In this document: piece by piece, positions 1 through 5,378 of the stretch
How the letters are laid out: the number at the start of each line of letters is the position of its first letter
Position numbering within the stretch: the stretch's first letter is position 1
Assembly (NCBI GenBank): GCA_028706585.1
Contig: JAQTVX010000166.1
Location: forward strand, 1 to 5,378
Reading direction: 5' to 3'
DNA length: 5,378 nucleotides
DNA from: Candidatus Krumholzibacteriia bacterium
GTDB taxonomy: Bacteria > Krumholzibacteriota > Krumholzibacteriia > Krumholzibacteriales > Krumholzibacteriaceae
Notes under the pieces: model-generated
Seen by the model: the letters and a program-made list of their open reading frames with translations, nothing else
The model's database searches: none
What the model was told of the DNA's origin: nothing
Made by a program: the position numbers and the translations under genes

Positions 1-29
1 TCGGACGTGAAAAGGTGCTTCTCAGCCAT
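1..29 (-). CDS. metK: Methionine adenosyltransferase (S-adenosylmethionine synthetase), N-terminal fragment cut by window edge
   Basis: Only the first nine codons and two bases of the tenth lie in the window, reading MAEKHLFTS followed by Asp or Glu. This matches the highly conserved N-terminus of bacterial MetK, which in E. coli starts MAKHLFTSES. The ATG at 29-27 is preceded, after a 7-base spacer, by a strong Shine-Dalgarno AAGGAG, so the start is convincing even though the gene is cut off. MetK makes S-adenosylmethionine from methionine and ATP in the cytoplasm. It is separated from the upstream nucleotidyltransferase gene by about 100 non-coding bases, unlike the overlapping genes further upstream, so it may have its own promoter. 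The identification rests on a very short peptide. Other proteins cannot be formally excluded, but the combination of motif, position at the N-terminus and good ribosome binding site makes MetK the best call. Confidence 0.8.
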
Positions 30-36
30 AAACCAA

Positions 37-44
37 CTCCTTGG
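37..44 (-). promoter_or_regulatory. Ribosome binding site of metK, inside a small inverted repeat
   Basis: On the minus strand the sequence CCAAGGAG lies 7 bases upstream of the metK ATG and contains a near-consensus Shine-Dalgarno AAGGAG. The core GGAG is flanked by CCAA and TTGG (33-44), so it could sit in the loop of a 4-bp hairpin. The stem is too short to claim regulation. Confidence 0.8.
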
Positions 45-67
45 AAACGCGAAAAATGAACGCTCGA

Positions 68-78
68 GTATTGAATAC
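68..78. repeat. Short perfect palindrome upstream of metK
   Basis: GTATTGAATAC is a perfect 5+1+5 palindrome located about 40 bases before the metK start codon, where a repressor or activator could bind. No known operator consensus is matched with confidence, and such short palindromes also occur by chance in AT-rich spacers. Confidence 0.3.
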
Positions 79-108
79 GATTAACTCTCGCTTCTCGAAA
101 AGCAAGTG

Positions 109-128
109 AAAACGTCCGCGGGACGGAC
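109..128 (-). terminator. Possible weak Rho-independent terminator after the nucleotidyltransferase gene
   Basis: Just downstream of the nucleotidyltransferase stop codon the minus strand reads GTCCG-TCCCG-CGGAC, a 5-bp GC-rich stem that can be extended by a T-G wobble to leave a CCC loop. It is followed by GTTTTC. Position and orientation suit an operon terminator, but the stem and the four-T tract are short, so it may only attenuate read-through into metK. Confidence 0.4.
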
Positions 129-129
129 C

Positions 130-1104
130 TTACCGATAGTCGATCTGGGAGTAGTCGCTCACGTTGACGCTGCCCTTGCGGCCGGTGACCTCGGCGAAAG
201 CGCCGACGACCGACCCTTCGAGGATGATGTTCTCGATGCTCGATTCCTCGTTGAGAATCGAGTTCTCGATGATCGAATTGCGAATCTCGCATCCCCTCGC
301 GACCGAAACGTACGGCCCGATTATCGAGCTCGTGATTTTGCTCCCCCTGTCGATGTAGCAGGGGGGGATGATGATGCATCCGTCGCACTTGGCGCCGGGC
401 TTCACGTCCTCGAGCAGAATGCGGTTCGTCTCGAGAAGCGTTTCAACCTTCCCGCAGTCGTACCAGCCGTCGATGTGGAACGGGTGAAACTCGGTGCCGC
501 GGTCGATCATGAGTTGCAGGGCGTCGGTAATCTGATATTCGCCCTTGGTCATGATCTTCTTGTCGATGACCGATTGGCACGCCTCGAAGAGGGGCTTCGA
601 ATCCTTGAAATAGTATAGCCCGATGAGGGCCAGGTTCCCCTTCGGATGCTCGGGCTTCTCTATGATCTTCCTGACGACGCCCTTCTCCACCTCGCAAATG
701 CCGAAGCGCTGCGGATCCGCCACTTCGCGGACGCCGAGCACATAGCTCGCGACCTTCGGGATGCGCGCGAAATCGGTCTTTATGATCGTATCGCCGAGGA
801 TGATGATGAGCTCGGAGTTGTCGGCATACTCTCGAGCGAGGGATACGGCATGCGCGATCCCTTTCTGCTCCTTCTGCTCTACGAACGTGATCGGCACCTT
901 GAAGTTGGCGTTGAGGTATTCGCGGATGAGTCCGCCCTTGTAACCTATGATGGGAATGAGCTCCTTCACACCCATGGCCAGAAGGCTGTCGACGATGTGT
1001 CCCAGGATCGGTTTCCCCGCGACGTTGAGAAGCGCCTTCGGAATGTTGAGCGTGTGGGGCCTCAGCCGCTTTCCGATTCCGGCCACCGGTATGATCGCCT
1101 TCAT
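130..1104 (-). CDS. Sugar-phosphate nucleotidyltransferase (glucose-1-phosphate thymidylyltransferase / NDP-sugar pyrophosphorylase family) with C-terminal hexapeptide-repeat region
   Basis: This 324-residue cytoplasmic enzyme should couple an NTP to a sugar-1-phosphate, giving an NDP-sugar and pyrophosphate. The N-terminal Rossmann-like nucleotidyltransferase domain (about 1-230) begins with the signature VAGIGKRLRP (7-16) followed by PKALL (22-26) and KP (31-32). It also has LGD at 103-105 with the likely metal-binding Asp105, EKP at 149-151, GEYQITDAL at 188-196, and WYDCGKVETLLETN at 214-227, which resembles the WxDTGxPxDLLEAN of long-form RmlA proteins. Residues about 240-310 are rich in Ile-x-x-x-Ile steps (for example SSIIGPYVSV, NSIIENSIL) typical of a left-handed beta-helix. 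Its ATG overlaps the stop of the upstream isomerase gene as ATGA, and GGAGG lies 4 bases before it. The substrate is uncertain: dTTP or UTP with Glc-1-P, or mannose-1-P. The isomerase neighbour fits any hexose-phosphate route. Confidence 0.88.
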   Translation of the reverse strand: MKAIIPVAGIGKRLRPHTLNIPKALLNVAGKPILGHIVDSLLAMGVKELIPIIGYKGGLIREYLNANFKVPITFVEQKEQKGIAHAVSLAREYADNSELIIILGDTIIKTDFARIPKVASYVLGVREVADPQRFGICEVEKGVVRKIIEKPEHPKGNLALIGLYYFKDSKPLFEACQSVIDKKIMTKGEYQITDALQLMIDRGTEFHPFHIDGWYDCGKVETLLETNRILLEDVKPGAKCDGCIIIPPCYIDRGSKITSSIIGPYVSVARGCEIRNSIIENSILNEESSIENIILEGSVVGAFAEVTGRKGSVNVSDYSQIDYR

Positions 1105-2177
1105 GCATCCTCCATTTTAAGCTCTTCTTTGATTCGATCTATCTTCTCGATCGGGGTCGGATCCTTGCCGTATTCGACCGCAAGGTAGACGCTCGTGAAA
1201 TCGCCGAGAAGAATGCAGGACAAGAGCCGCGCCAGGCGCCCGCCGCGCCCCTTGTCGCCTTCGCTCTCGATCAGCACGGAGCCGCTGGCCAGCGGTTCGA
1301 CCATCCGGAACACCGCTTCGAGCCCTCGCTGGACGCGCGGGTGATCCTCGGCGTCGCGGAGCACTATCAGGAAGAAATCGCCGCGCAGCCGCTCGGGACA
1401 GTCCCAACCCATGATCTCGTTGTGTCCGAGCTCGGGAAAAGTATTGGCAAACGCCATGCTCTTCGCGTTTTCGTTGAACTGGCACTTCCAACGGTATGCC
1501 GCGGCGCGCAGGAGCCCGTCACCCCCGTAGATGAACACGGTCTTGCCGTATATGCGCTTGGCCAGCTGCAGTGCGCGGCTGTCGACGGGATCCCCCGACA
1601 GCGAGTACTTCTCCGCTATCTTGCGGCTCTTGCGTATCGCGAGCGCGATCTCCTCATCGGCTACCGGGTAGATGCCCCATTTCGAAACGAGACCGAGAAG
1701 CGGCGTGAAGAGCGCGCCCAGCGCCGCGCGGGGGGGCATTCCAGCCGGAACGCGGATCACGCGGACGCCTGCCAGGTCGGCCTCATCGGCGAGCGCTCCT
1801 CCCGACGTGACGACGATCGTCGGGCACTTCCGCATGAGGGCGTTCTGGAAGCAGCCCAGCACCTCCGCGGTGTTTCCGCTGTAGCTCACGCAGATGACCG
1901 GCGTCGATCTGTCGGCGAACGCGGGAAGGGCGTATGTCGATTCGAGGTATATCGGCACGCGCGCATCGTGCTGGATCAGGTCGCGCAGGAGCATTCCGCC
2001 GATCGCCGAACCGCCCATCCCACAAACAATGAGCGGCGCTGTGCCTTTCATCGCCGGCGGCTTGAACGTCTTCATCGCGCGCCACGTTTCCTCGATCTGA
2101 TCGGGGAGATTGATCACGAGATCGAGCATCTTGCCCGTGTCGACCCGGTAGTGTCTCGTAAGATCCTCGTGACTCAT
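1101..2177 (-). CDS. Bifunctional phosphoglucose/phosphomannose isomerase (SIS family)
   Basis: The 358-residue product interconverts glucose-6-P or mannose-6-P with fructose-6-P in the cytoplasm and belongs to the family first described in archaea such as Pyrobaculum. Two SIS-like domains are visible. The first carries GMGGSAIGG (53-61) and SYSGNT (98-103), the phosphosugar-binding motifs, and PPRAALG (148-154). The second, bact-PGI_C-like, contains KCQFNENAK (231-239) and PELGHNEI (248-255). Glu236 and His252 are 16 residues apart, the same spacing as the catalytic Glu203 and His219 of the Pyrobaculum enzyme. A family-typical DPTPIEKI (339-346) closes the chain. Length is normal. The ATG overlaps the enzyme I stop as ATGA, with GGAGG 7 bases upstream, so the start is well supported. 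It differs from E. coli-type Pgi and ManA, and may replace either or both. Mannose activity is inferred from the family. Confidence 0.9.
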   Translation of the reverse strand: MSHEDLTRHYRVDTGKMLDLVINLPDQIEETWRAMKTFKPPAMKGTAPLIVCGMGGSAIGGMLLRDLIQHDARVPIYLESTYALPAFADRSTPVICVSYSGNTAEVLGCFQNALMRKCPTIVVTSGGALADEADLAGVRVIRVPAGMPPRAALGALFTPLLGLVSKWGIYPVADEEIALAIRKSRKIAEKYSLSGDPVDSRALQLAKRIYGKTVFIYGGDGLLRAAAYRWKCQFNENAKSMAFANTFPELGHNEIMGWDCPERLRGDFFLIVLRDAEDHPRVQRGLEAVFRMVEPLASGSVLIESEGDKGRGGRLARLLSCILLGDFTSVYLAVEYGKDPTPIEKIDRIKEELKMEDA

Positions 2178-3964
2178 GATGCAGCCTCCGGGTGAAATTC
2201 CCTGAGCTCCGGCCGTTTTTCATGGATAAATCGATCGACGAGCTCGCGCACCTCGCGCGCGGTTCCCATTGCGAGCGCCTTCCGCACGAGAGAGCGGGTC
2301 TCGTCGTAGGTCACGGAACGGACGATCTTCTTGATCGTCGGGATGAGGTACGACGCCGCGCTGAACTCGTCGAGACCGAGCCCCAGCAGCAGGAGCGCGC
2401 CGTAGATATTTCCAGGCATCTCGCCGCATATGCCGACCCAGATCTTGTTCTTGTGAGCGGCCGCCACCGTATCGCGGAGCAGCCTGAGAATGCTTGGATG
2501 CAGCGTGTCATAGAGATACGATATTTTCGCGTTTCCCCGGTCGACCGCGAGCGCATACTGGACGAGATCGTTCGTCCCGATGCTGAAGAAATCCACCTCG
2601 CGCGCGAGGAGGTCGGCGATGGCTACCGCCGATGGAGTCTCTATCATAACGCCGATCTCCGGCCGCTCGCCGATCACGTAGCGCTGCCGCTTGAGGTCGT
2701 CTTTGACCTCCTCGCAGATCTCCCGCGCGAGACGTACCTCATCGAGCACCGATACCATCGGGAACATTATCTTCACGTTGCCGTGCGCGGCGGCCCGGTA
2801 GATGGCCCTGAGCTGCGTCTTGAAGATGTCCTTGCGCGCGAGCGTGAATCTGATCCCGCGCCACCCCATGAATGGGTTCGCCTCCCGGAGATCACCGACC
2901 CATCGCGCGATCTTGTCGCCGCCTACGTCGAGCGTGCGGATGATGACCGGATCGGGCTGGACGCGCTTGACGACGCTCGAGTAGTACCGGTACTGCTCTT
3001 CCTCGCTCGGCAGCGTGTTCCGCGTTATGAAGAAATACTCGGTTCGGAACAGCCCTACGCCTCGAGCGCCATGACTGACGACGTCCTCGACCTCGTCCGC
3101 GATCTCGATGTTCGCCGACAGCTCTATTTGGTGCCCGTCGAGCGTGACGCCGGGGTAATCGCGCAGCGTGAGCAGATTCTTCTCGAGCTCGTTGTAACGC
3201 GCCTGCATCTCGCGGTACATGGCCACCGTCTCCGGCGCGGGATTGACGACGACCTGTCCCGTGATCCCGTCGACGATGAGATCGTCGTACGGTCTCACGC
3301 TCTTGCTGATGTCGTTGAGCCCTACCACGGCGGGGATGCCCTGCGAGCGCGCCAGGATCGCGGCGTGGCTCGTGCTCCCGCCCGCGTCGGTCACGAACGC
3401 GAGAACGTACTTCTTGTTGAGCCCGGCGGTGTCGGAAGGGGTCAGCGTCCTCGCGACCACGACCGCTTTCTTCCTGAGACTCGTAATCCCCTCGACTCGC
3501 TGCCCCAGGAGGTTGCGGAGGACGCGCCTTCGAACGTCGCGGATGTCCTCCGCGCGCTCTTTTAGGTACTCGTCCTTGATGTTGGCGAAAGTCGTAAGCA
3601 CCTTGTCCAGCACGAGACTCAGGGCATAGGCCGCGTTGACCTTTTTCCCTTTGATCATCTTGATCGTTTCGCTTCGGAAGAGCTCGTCCTTCAGTATCAT
3701 CCGGTGCGAATCGAGTATCTTTCCATGCTCCTCCCCGATCTCATCCTCGAGGGAGCGCACGAGCTTCTGGAGCTCCTTTTCGGTCTGCGCGAGGGCCGCA
3801 AGGAATTTCTCTGTTTCCGCGTCGACCTGCTCGGGGGCGATATGCTCCTCGGAGACCGCCAGATCCTCGACGTTCATGACGAACGCCTCGCCGAAGGCGA
3901 TCCCCGGCGACGCGGAGATACCGTTGAAGATTCTTTCCTTTTGCTCGGCTCTTGCGTCGTCCAC
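2174..3964 (-). CDS. ptsI: PTS enzyme I (phosphoenolpyruvate-protein phosphotransferase)
   Basis: Enzyme I takes phosphate from PEP and passes it to HPr, starting the PTS cascade in the cytoplasm. At 596 residues it is slightly longer than E. coli EI (575). Domain order is complete: an N-terminal part with GISASPGIAFG (15-25), a helical HPr-binding region (about 35-150), the phosphohistidine domain with GGSTSHAAI (195-203, active His200), and the C-terminal PEP-binding barrel. The barrel has GLFRTEY (304-310), RTLDVGGDK (343-351), GVMIETPSA (438-446), SIGTNDLVQY (461-470) and GICGEMPGN (511-519) with the catalytic Cys513. All key residues appear present. The start is GTG and overlaps the HPr stop by one base (TAGTG), with AGGAG 8 bases upstream, implying translational coupling with HPr. 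No GAF domain or other fusion is visible, so it is not the PtsP type. Confidence 0.97.
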   Translation of the reverse strand: MDDARAEQKERIFNGISASPGIAFGEAFVMNVEDLAVSEEHIAPEQVDAETEKFLAALAQTEKELQKLVRSLEDEIGEEHGKILDSHRMILKDELFRSETIKMIKGKKVNAAYALSLVLDKVLTTFANIKDEYLKERAEDIRDVRRRVLRNLLGQRVEGITSLRKKAVVVARTLTPSDTAGLNKKYVLAFVTDAGGSTSHAAILARSQGIPAVVGLNDISKSVRPYDDLIVDGITGQVVVNPAPETVAMYREMQARYNELEKNLLTLRDYPGVTLDGHQIELSANIEIADEVEDVVSHGARGVGLFRTEYFFITRNTLPSEEEQYRYYSSVVKRVQPDPVIIRTLDVGGDKIARWVGDLREANPFMGWRGIRFTLARKDIFKTQLRAIYRAAAHGNVKIMFPMVSVLDEVRLAREICEEVKDDLKRQRYVIGERPEIGVMIETPSAVAIADLLAREVDFFSIGTNDLVQYALAVDRGNAKISYLYDTLHPSILRLLRDTVAAAHKNKIWVGICGEMPGNIYGALLLLGLGLDEFSAASYLIPTIKKIVRSVTYDETRSLVRKALAMGTAREVRELVDRFIHEKRPELREFHPEAAS

Positions 3965-4236
3965 TAGCCGGTCTCCTGGGCAAACTGGTTATCGATGAGA
4001 TCGATGAGATACTCGAGCGCCTGCCCTTCGTCCTCGCCGTCAACGCTGAACAGGAGCTCGGCCCCGCACTCCGCGCCGAGGCCGGCGACGCCGAGGATGC
4101 TCTTCGCGTCGACCTCCTGGCCGTCCTTGGAAACCGTGATCTGGGACTTGAATCTCGTGGCGGCCTTGACGAGCTCGCCGGCAAGCCTCAGGTGGATGCC
4201 GTTCTTATTTTTGACCCTCGCGCTGCCGCTCACCAT
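3964..4236 (-). CDS. ptsH: Phosphocarrier protein HPr (variant active-site loop)
   Basis: HPr relays phosphate from enzyme I to IIA proteins. I chose the ATG at 4236, giving 90 residues. It places the active-site histidine at exactly position 15 and the regulatory serine at position 46, as in canonical HPr, and has GGAG 9 bases upstream. A TTG at 4266 would add ten residues with no HPr similarity. The active-site loop reads GIHLRLAG (13-20): His15 and Arg17 are kept, but the usual GLHARPA is changed, with Leu at 16 and 18 in place of Ala and Pro. The second region, EVDAKSILGV (41-50), retains Ser46, the site phosphorylated by HPr kinase where that enzyme exists. FKSQITVSKDGQ and GEDEGQALEYL are also family-typical. 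It lies 33 bases after IID and overlaps ptsI by one base, a classical ptsHI pair. Confidence 0.93.
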   Translation of the reverse strand: MVSGSARVKNKNGIHLRLAGELVKAATRFKSQITVSKDGQEVDAKSILGVAGLGAECGAELLFSVDGEDEGQALEYLIDLIDNQFAQETG

Positions 4237-4269
4237 TCGAGAACTCTCCCCAAACGTGAATTCCAAAAC

Positions 4270-5103
4270 TCACCACAATCTCGCGAAAGCGCCCCCGTAT
4301 ACGACGAGGTACAGCGCCGTCGCCAAGAGAAGAACGCCGACGTTTCGCACCGGAGACGTCCGCTTCCCGAGTATGGCCGATGCCGCCAGCACTATTGCGC
4401 CCCAGACGAGAAAGCCTCCGCCCCCCGCACCCCGCGAGCGAACAAAGAGAAGCGCCGCGAAAACCCCGGACGCGAAGGCAGCGCATCCCGCGACCAAGCG
4501 CTCCTCACGAAAAAGCCGGGCGACGAACGCCCCTCCCATACCTTCGCCCAGCTCGGTGCCGCTGCAATATCCGCCAATCCGGTATTGAAAGTGATAAATA
4601 TTGTATCCCGCGAGAAAAGCTGCCAGACCGACGTACGAACCATAAATAGCAGATGTGCACGCGATTGTCAATCCGAAGGGGATCAGGAGCCCGTCGAAAA
4701 AGTGGTTGGCCCGCGCCGCCAGGACGGAAGAGAGCGCCGTCTTCGTCCGGTCGATCCGTTCCGGCGCGACAGGCTCGCCGCTCGAGCGTCTCCGCTCCAT
4801 GTTCGCGACGACGCCGGCGACTGCGGATGAAAGATAGAGCCCTCCGTTGAAATAGTCCAGGTGTCGCCGCGCGATCTCCTTGGCATCATTCGCCGGCCCC
4901 CCCCATTTCTTCACGAACGGCGAAATGACGGCGTAGAAGCCAAGCCCGTCCATCGTCTTCTCGTTCCGGGAGCTCTGAATGAAGAAGAGCCTCCAGATGG
5001 CGTTCCAATGCTCCTTCAAAAACGCCGTCCGGGCGTGGCCCCGGCCGGGGGCCCCGTCCCCTGTCTCGATCCCGATATCTCCCTGCATCCGATTCCGTTC
5101 CAT
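4270..5103 (-). CDS. PTS system mannose/fructose/sorbose-family IID component, divergent
   Basis: This 277-residue product resembles the IID membrane subunit that forms the sugar channel with IIC in mannose-family PTS transporters. The N-terminal cytoplasmic half carries the clearest family match: WRLFFIQSSRNEKTMDGLGFYAVISP (assembled from residues 37-62, key residues F40, Q43, S44, N47, G53, G55, F56) and RHLDYFNGGLYLSS (80-93). A Lys-Thr-Ala-Leu block at 121-124 begins the region that aligns with KxxLMGPLAGxGD in ManZ, but the GPLAGxGD itself is missing. The NTHP usually following FF is NGGL here. Hydrophobic segments at about 139-154, 156-171, 204-221, 230-247 and 255-271 suggest membrane insertion, mostly in the C-terminal half. 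The ATG at 5103 is one base after the IIC stop, with AGGGG 5 bases upstream. An upstream start at 5172 would overlap IIC by about 70 bases and is not preferred. The sugar, if any, is unknown. Confidence 0.85.
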   Translation of the reverse strand: MERNRMQGDIGIETGDGAPGRGHARTAFLKEHWNAIWRLFFIQSSRNEKTMDGLGFYAVISPFVKKWGGPANDAKEIARRHLDYFNGGLYLSSAVAGVVANMERRRSSGEPVAPERIDRTKTALSSVLAARANHFFDGLLIPFGLTIACTSAIYGSYVGLAAFLAGYNIYHFQYRIGGYCSGTELGEGMGGAFVARLFREERLVAGCAAFASGVFAALLFVRSRGAGGGGFLVWGAIVLAASAILGKRTSPVRNVGVLLLATALYLVVYGGAFARLW

Positions 5104-5104
5104 A

Positions 5105-5378
5105 TCAGCCCCTGAAGAAGGCCATGAGAAACACGGCGCCGAAGCCCGCGAGAAACAGAAAAAGGCGCACACGCGCGAGGTTCATCATAAGCAGCGTCCC
5201 CGCCCCGATAAACGGCAGTAGCACCGGAAGCGAGCCGAGCGGCTCGCACCACTTCCCTGAAACCGCGCGGGCGATTCCTCCGATCGCGGGGACGCCGGCG
5301 AGCACCGCCACTCCCACAACGGCGAAACCGATGGCGAAATGAACGCCCACGCTCGAGAAATGGAGGGCGGACGCGAGA
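5105..5378 (-). CDS. PTS mannose-family IIC component, C-terminal fragment cut by window edge
   Basis: The reading frame is open from the right edge to a TGA at 5107-5105, giving the last 90 residues of a protein whose start lies outside the window. It is strongly hydrophobic, with membrane-spanning candidates around VHFAIGFAVVGVAVLAG, SLPVLLPFIGAGTLLMM and LFLFLAGFGAVFLMAFF, and a basic tail between them (ARVR). Location directly upstream of, and nearly touching, the IID gene is the classical IIC-IID order. I see no sequence motif that would identify IIC on its own, so the call is based on membrane character plus context. A GTG at 5350 could start a small 81-residue protein, but the frame continues upstream without a stop, so a truncated larger gene is more likely. 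Confidence 0.65.
   Translation of the reverse strand, partial: LASALHFSSVGVHFAIGFAVVGVAVLAGVPAIGGIARAVSGKWCEPLGSLPVLLPFIGAGTLLMMNLARVRLFLFLAGFGAVFLMAFFRG

Larger units (their letters stand above)
30..129 (-). other. Intergenic region between nucleotidyltransferase gene and metK
   Basis: This is the only sizeable non-coding stretch of the window, about 100 bases and AT-richer than the flanking genes. On the minus strand it contains, in order, a terminator-like hairpin (114-128), a second small hairpin GCTTTTCGAGAAGC, the 11-base palindrome GTATTCAATAC (68-78), a CTCGAG site (63-68) and the metK ribosome binding site. A TTGCTT with a TAATCG about 16 bases downstream could be a weak sigma70-like promoter for metK, but the match is poor. 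I recognise no known SAM riboswitch fold by eye. Confidence 0.6.

Noticed and set aside
361..367. Run of G bases as a possible phase-variable tract
   Set aside because: It is a short homopolymer inside a continuous coding frame (Pro-Pro codons in the hexapeptide region) with no sign of a frameshift, so contingency switching is not supported.
1341..2195. A 284-codon plus-strand open frame opposite the isomerase
   Set aside because: It mirrors the isomerase gene, whose SIS motifs and catalytic residues are intact. There is no family motif in the antisense product.
2192..3565. A 457-codon open frame on the plus strand opposite enzyme I
   Set aside because: It is antisense to a complete enzyme I with all catalytic motifs. 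Its translation is rich in Arg, Asp and Val with no recognisable motif, as expected from the complementary strand of a GC-rich gene.
4237..4266. Ten-residue N-terminal extension of HPr from a TTG start at 4266
   Set aside because: The ATG at 4236 puts His15 and Ser46 at their canonical positions and has a Shine-Dalgarno sequence. The extension has no counterpart in HPr proteins.
3952..4830. A 292-codon plus-strand open frame opposite HPr and IID
   Set aside because: It spans two clear minus-strand genes and their junction, and its translation is low-complexity Arg/Ala/Pro-rich, so it is a shadow frame.
5104..5172. Extended IID start at 5172
   Set aside because: It would overlap the IIC coding region extensively, while the ATG at 5103 sits one base after the IIC stop with AGGGG upstream.

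Overview
The window is a compact, GC-rich bacterial operon. Every gene I can support lies on the minus strand, so transcription runs from high to low coordinates. In transcription order it holds: the 3' end of a mannose-family PTS membrane subunit IIC (cut by the right edge), a complete but divergent IID subunit, the phosphocarrier HPr, PTS enzyme I, a two-domain SIS-type bifunctional phosphoglucose/phosphomannose isomerase, a sugar-phosphate nucleotidyltransferase with a C-terminal hexapeptide-repeat region, and, after about 100 bases of non-coding DNA, the first 9 codons of a methionine adenosyltransferase gene (metK) running off the left edge.

The genes are tightly packed. The IIC stop and IID start are 1 base apart, HPr and enzyme I overlap by 1 base (TAGTG), and enzyme I/isomerase and isomerase/nucleotidyltransferase each overlap by 4 bases (ATGA). 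Nearly every start has a purine-rich ribosome binding site. This points to one polycistronic, translationally coupled unit. The only non-coding stretch is between the nucleotidyltransferase and metK. It holds a weak terminator-like hairpin, a short palindrome and a strong Shine-Dalgarno sequence for metK.

Functionally, phosphate would pass from PEP to enzyme I, then HPr, then PTS subunits, with IIA and IIB presumably encoded upstream. The next two products fit hexose-phosphate handling: interconversion of Glc-6-P/Man-6-P with Fru-6-P, and activation of a sugar-1-phosphate to an NDP-sugar. The phosphomutase needed between those steps is not in the window. The IID protein lacks recognisable versions of hallmark motifs of sugar-transporting IID proteins, and HPr has an altered active-site loop. 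The system may therefore be a divergent or regulatory PTS rather than a standard mannose transporter.

The organism cannot be named from this window. High GC, HPr with His15 and Ser46, a mannose-type PTS and an archaeal/bacterial-type PGI/PMI suggest an uncultured Gram-negative lineage, for example deltaproteobacterial or FCB-related such as Eisenbacteria/Krumholzibacteria/Latescibacteria-like. That placement is inference. No mobile elements, CRISPR arrays, tRNA or rRNA genes were seen.
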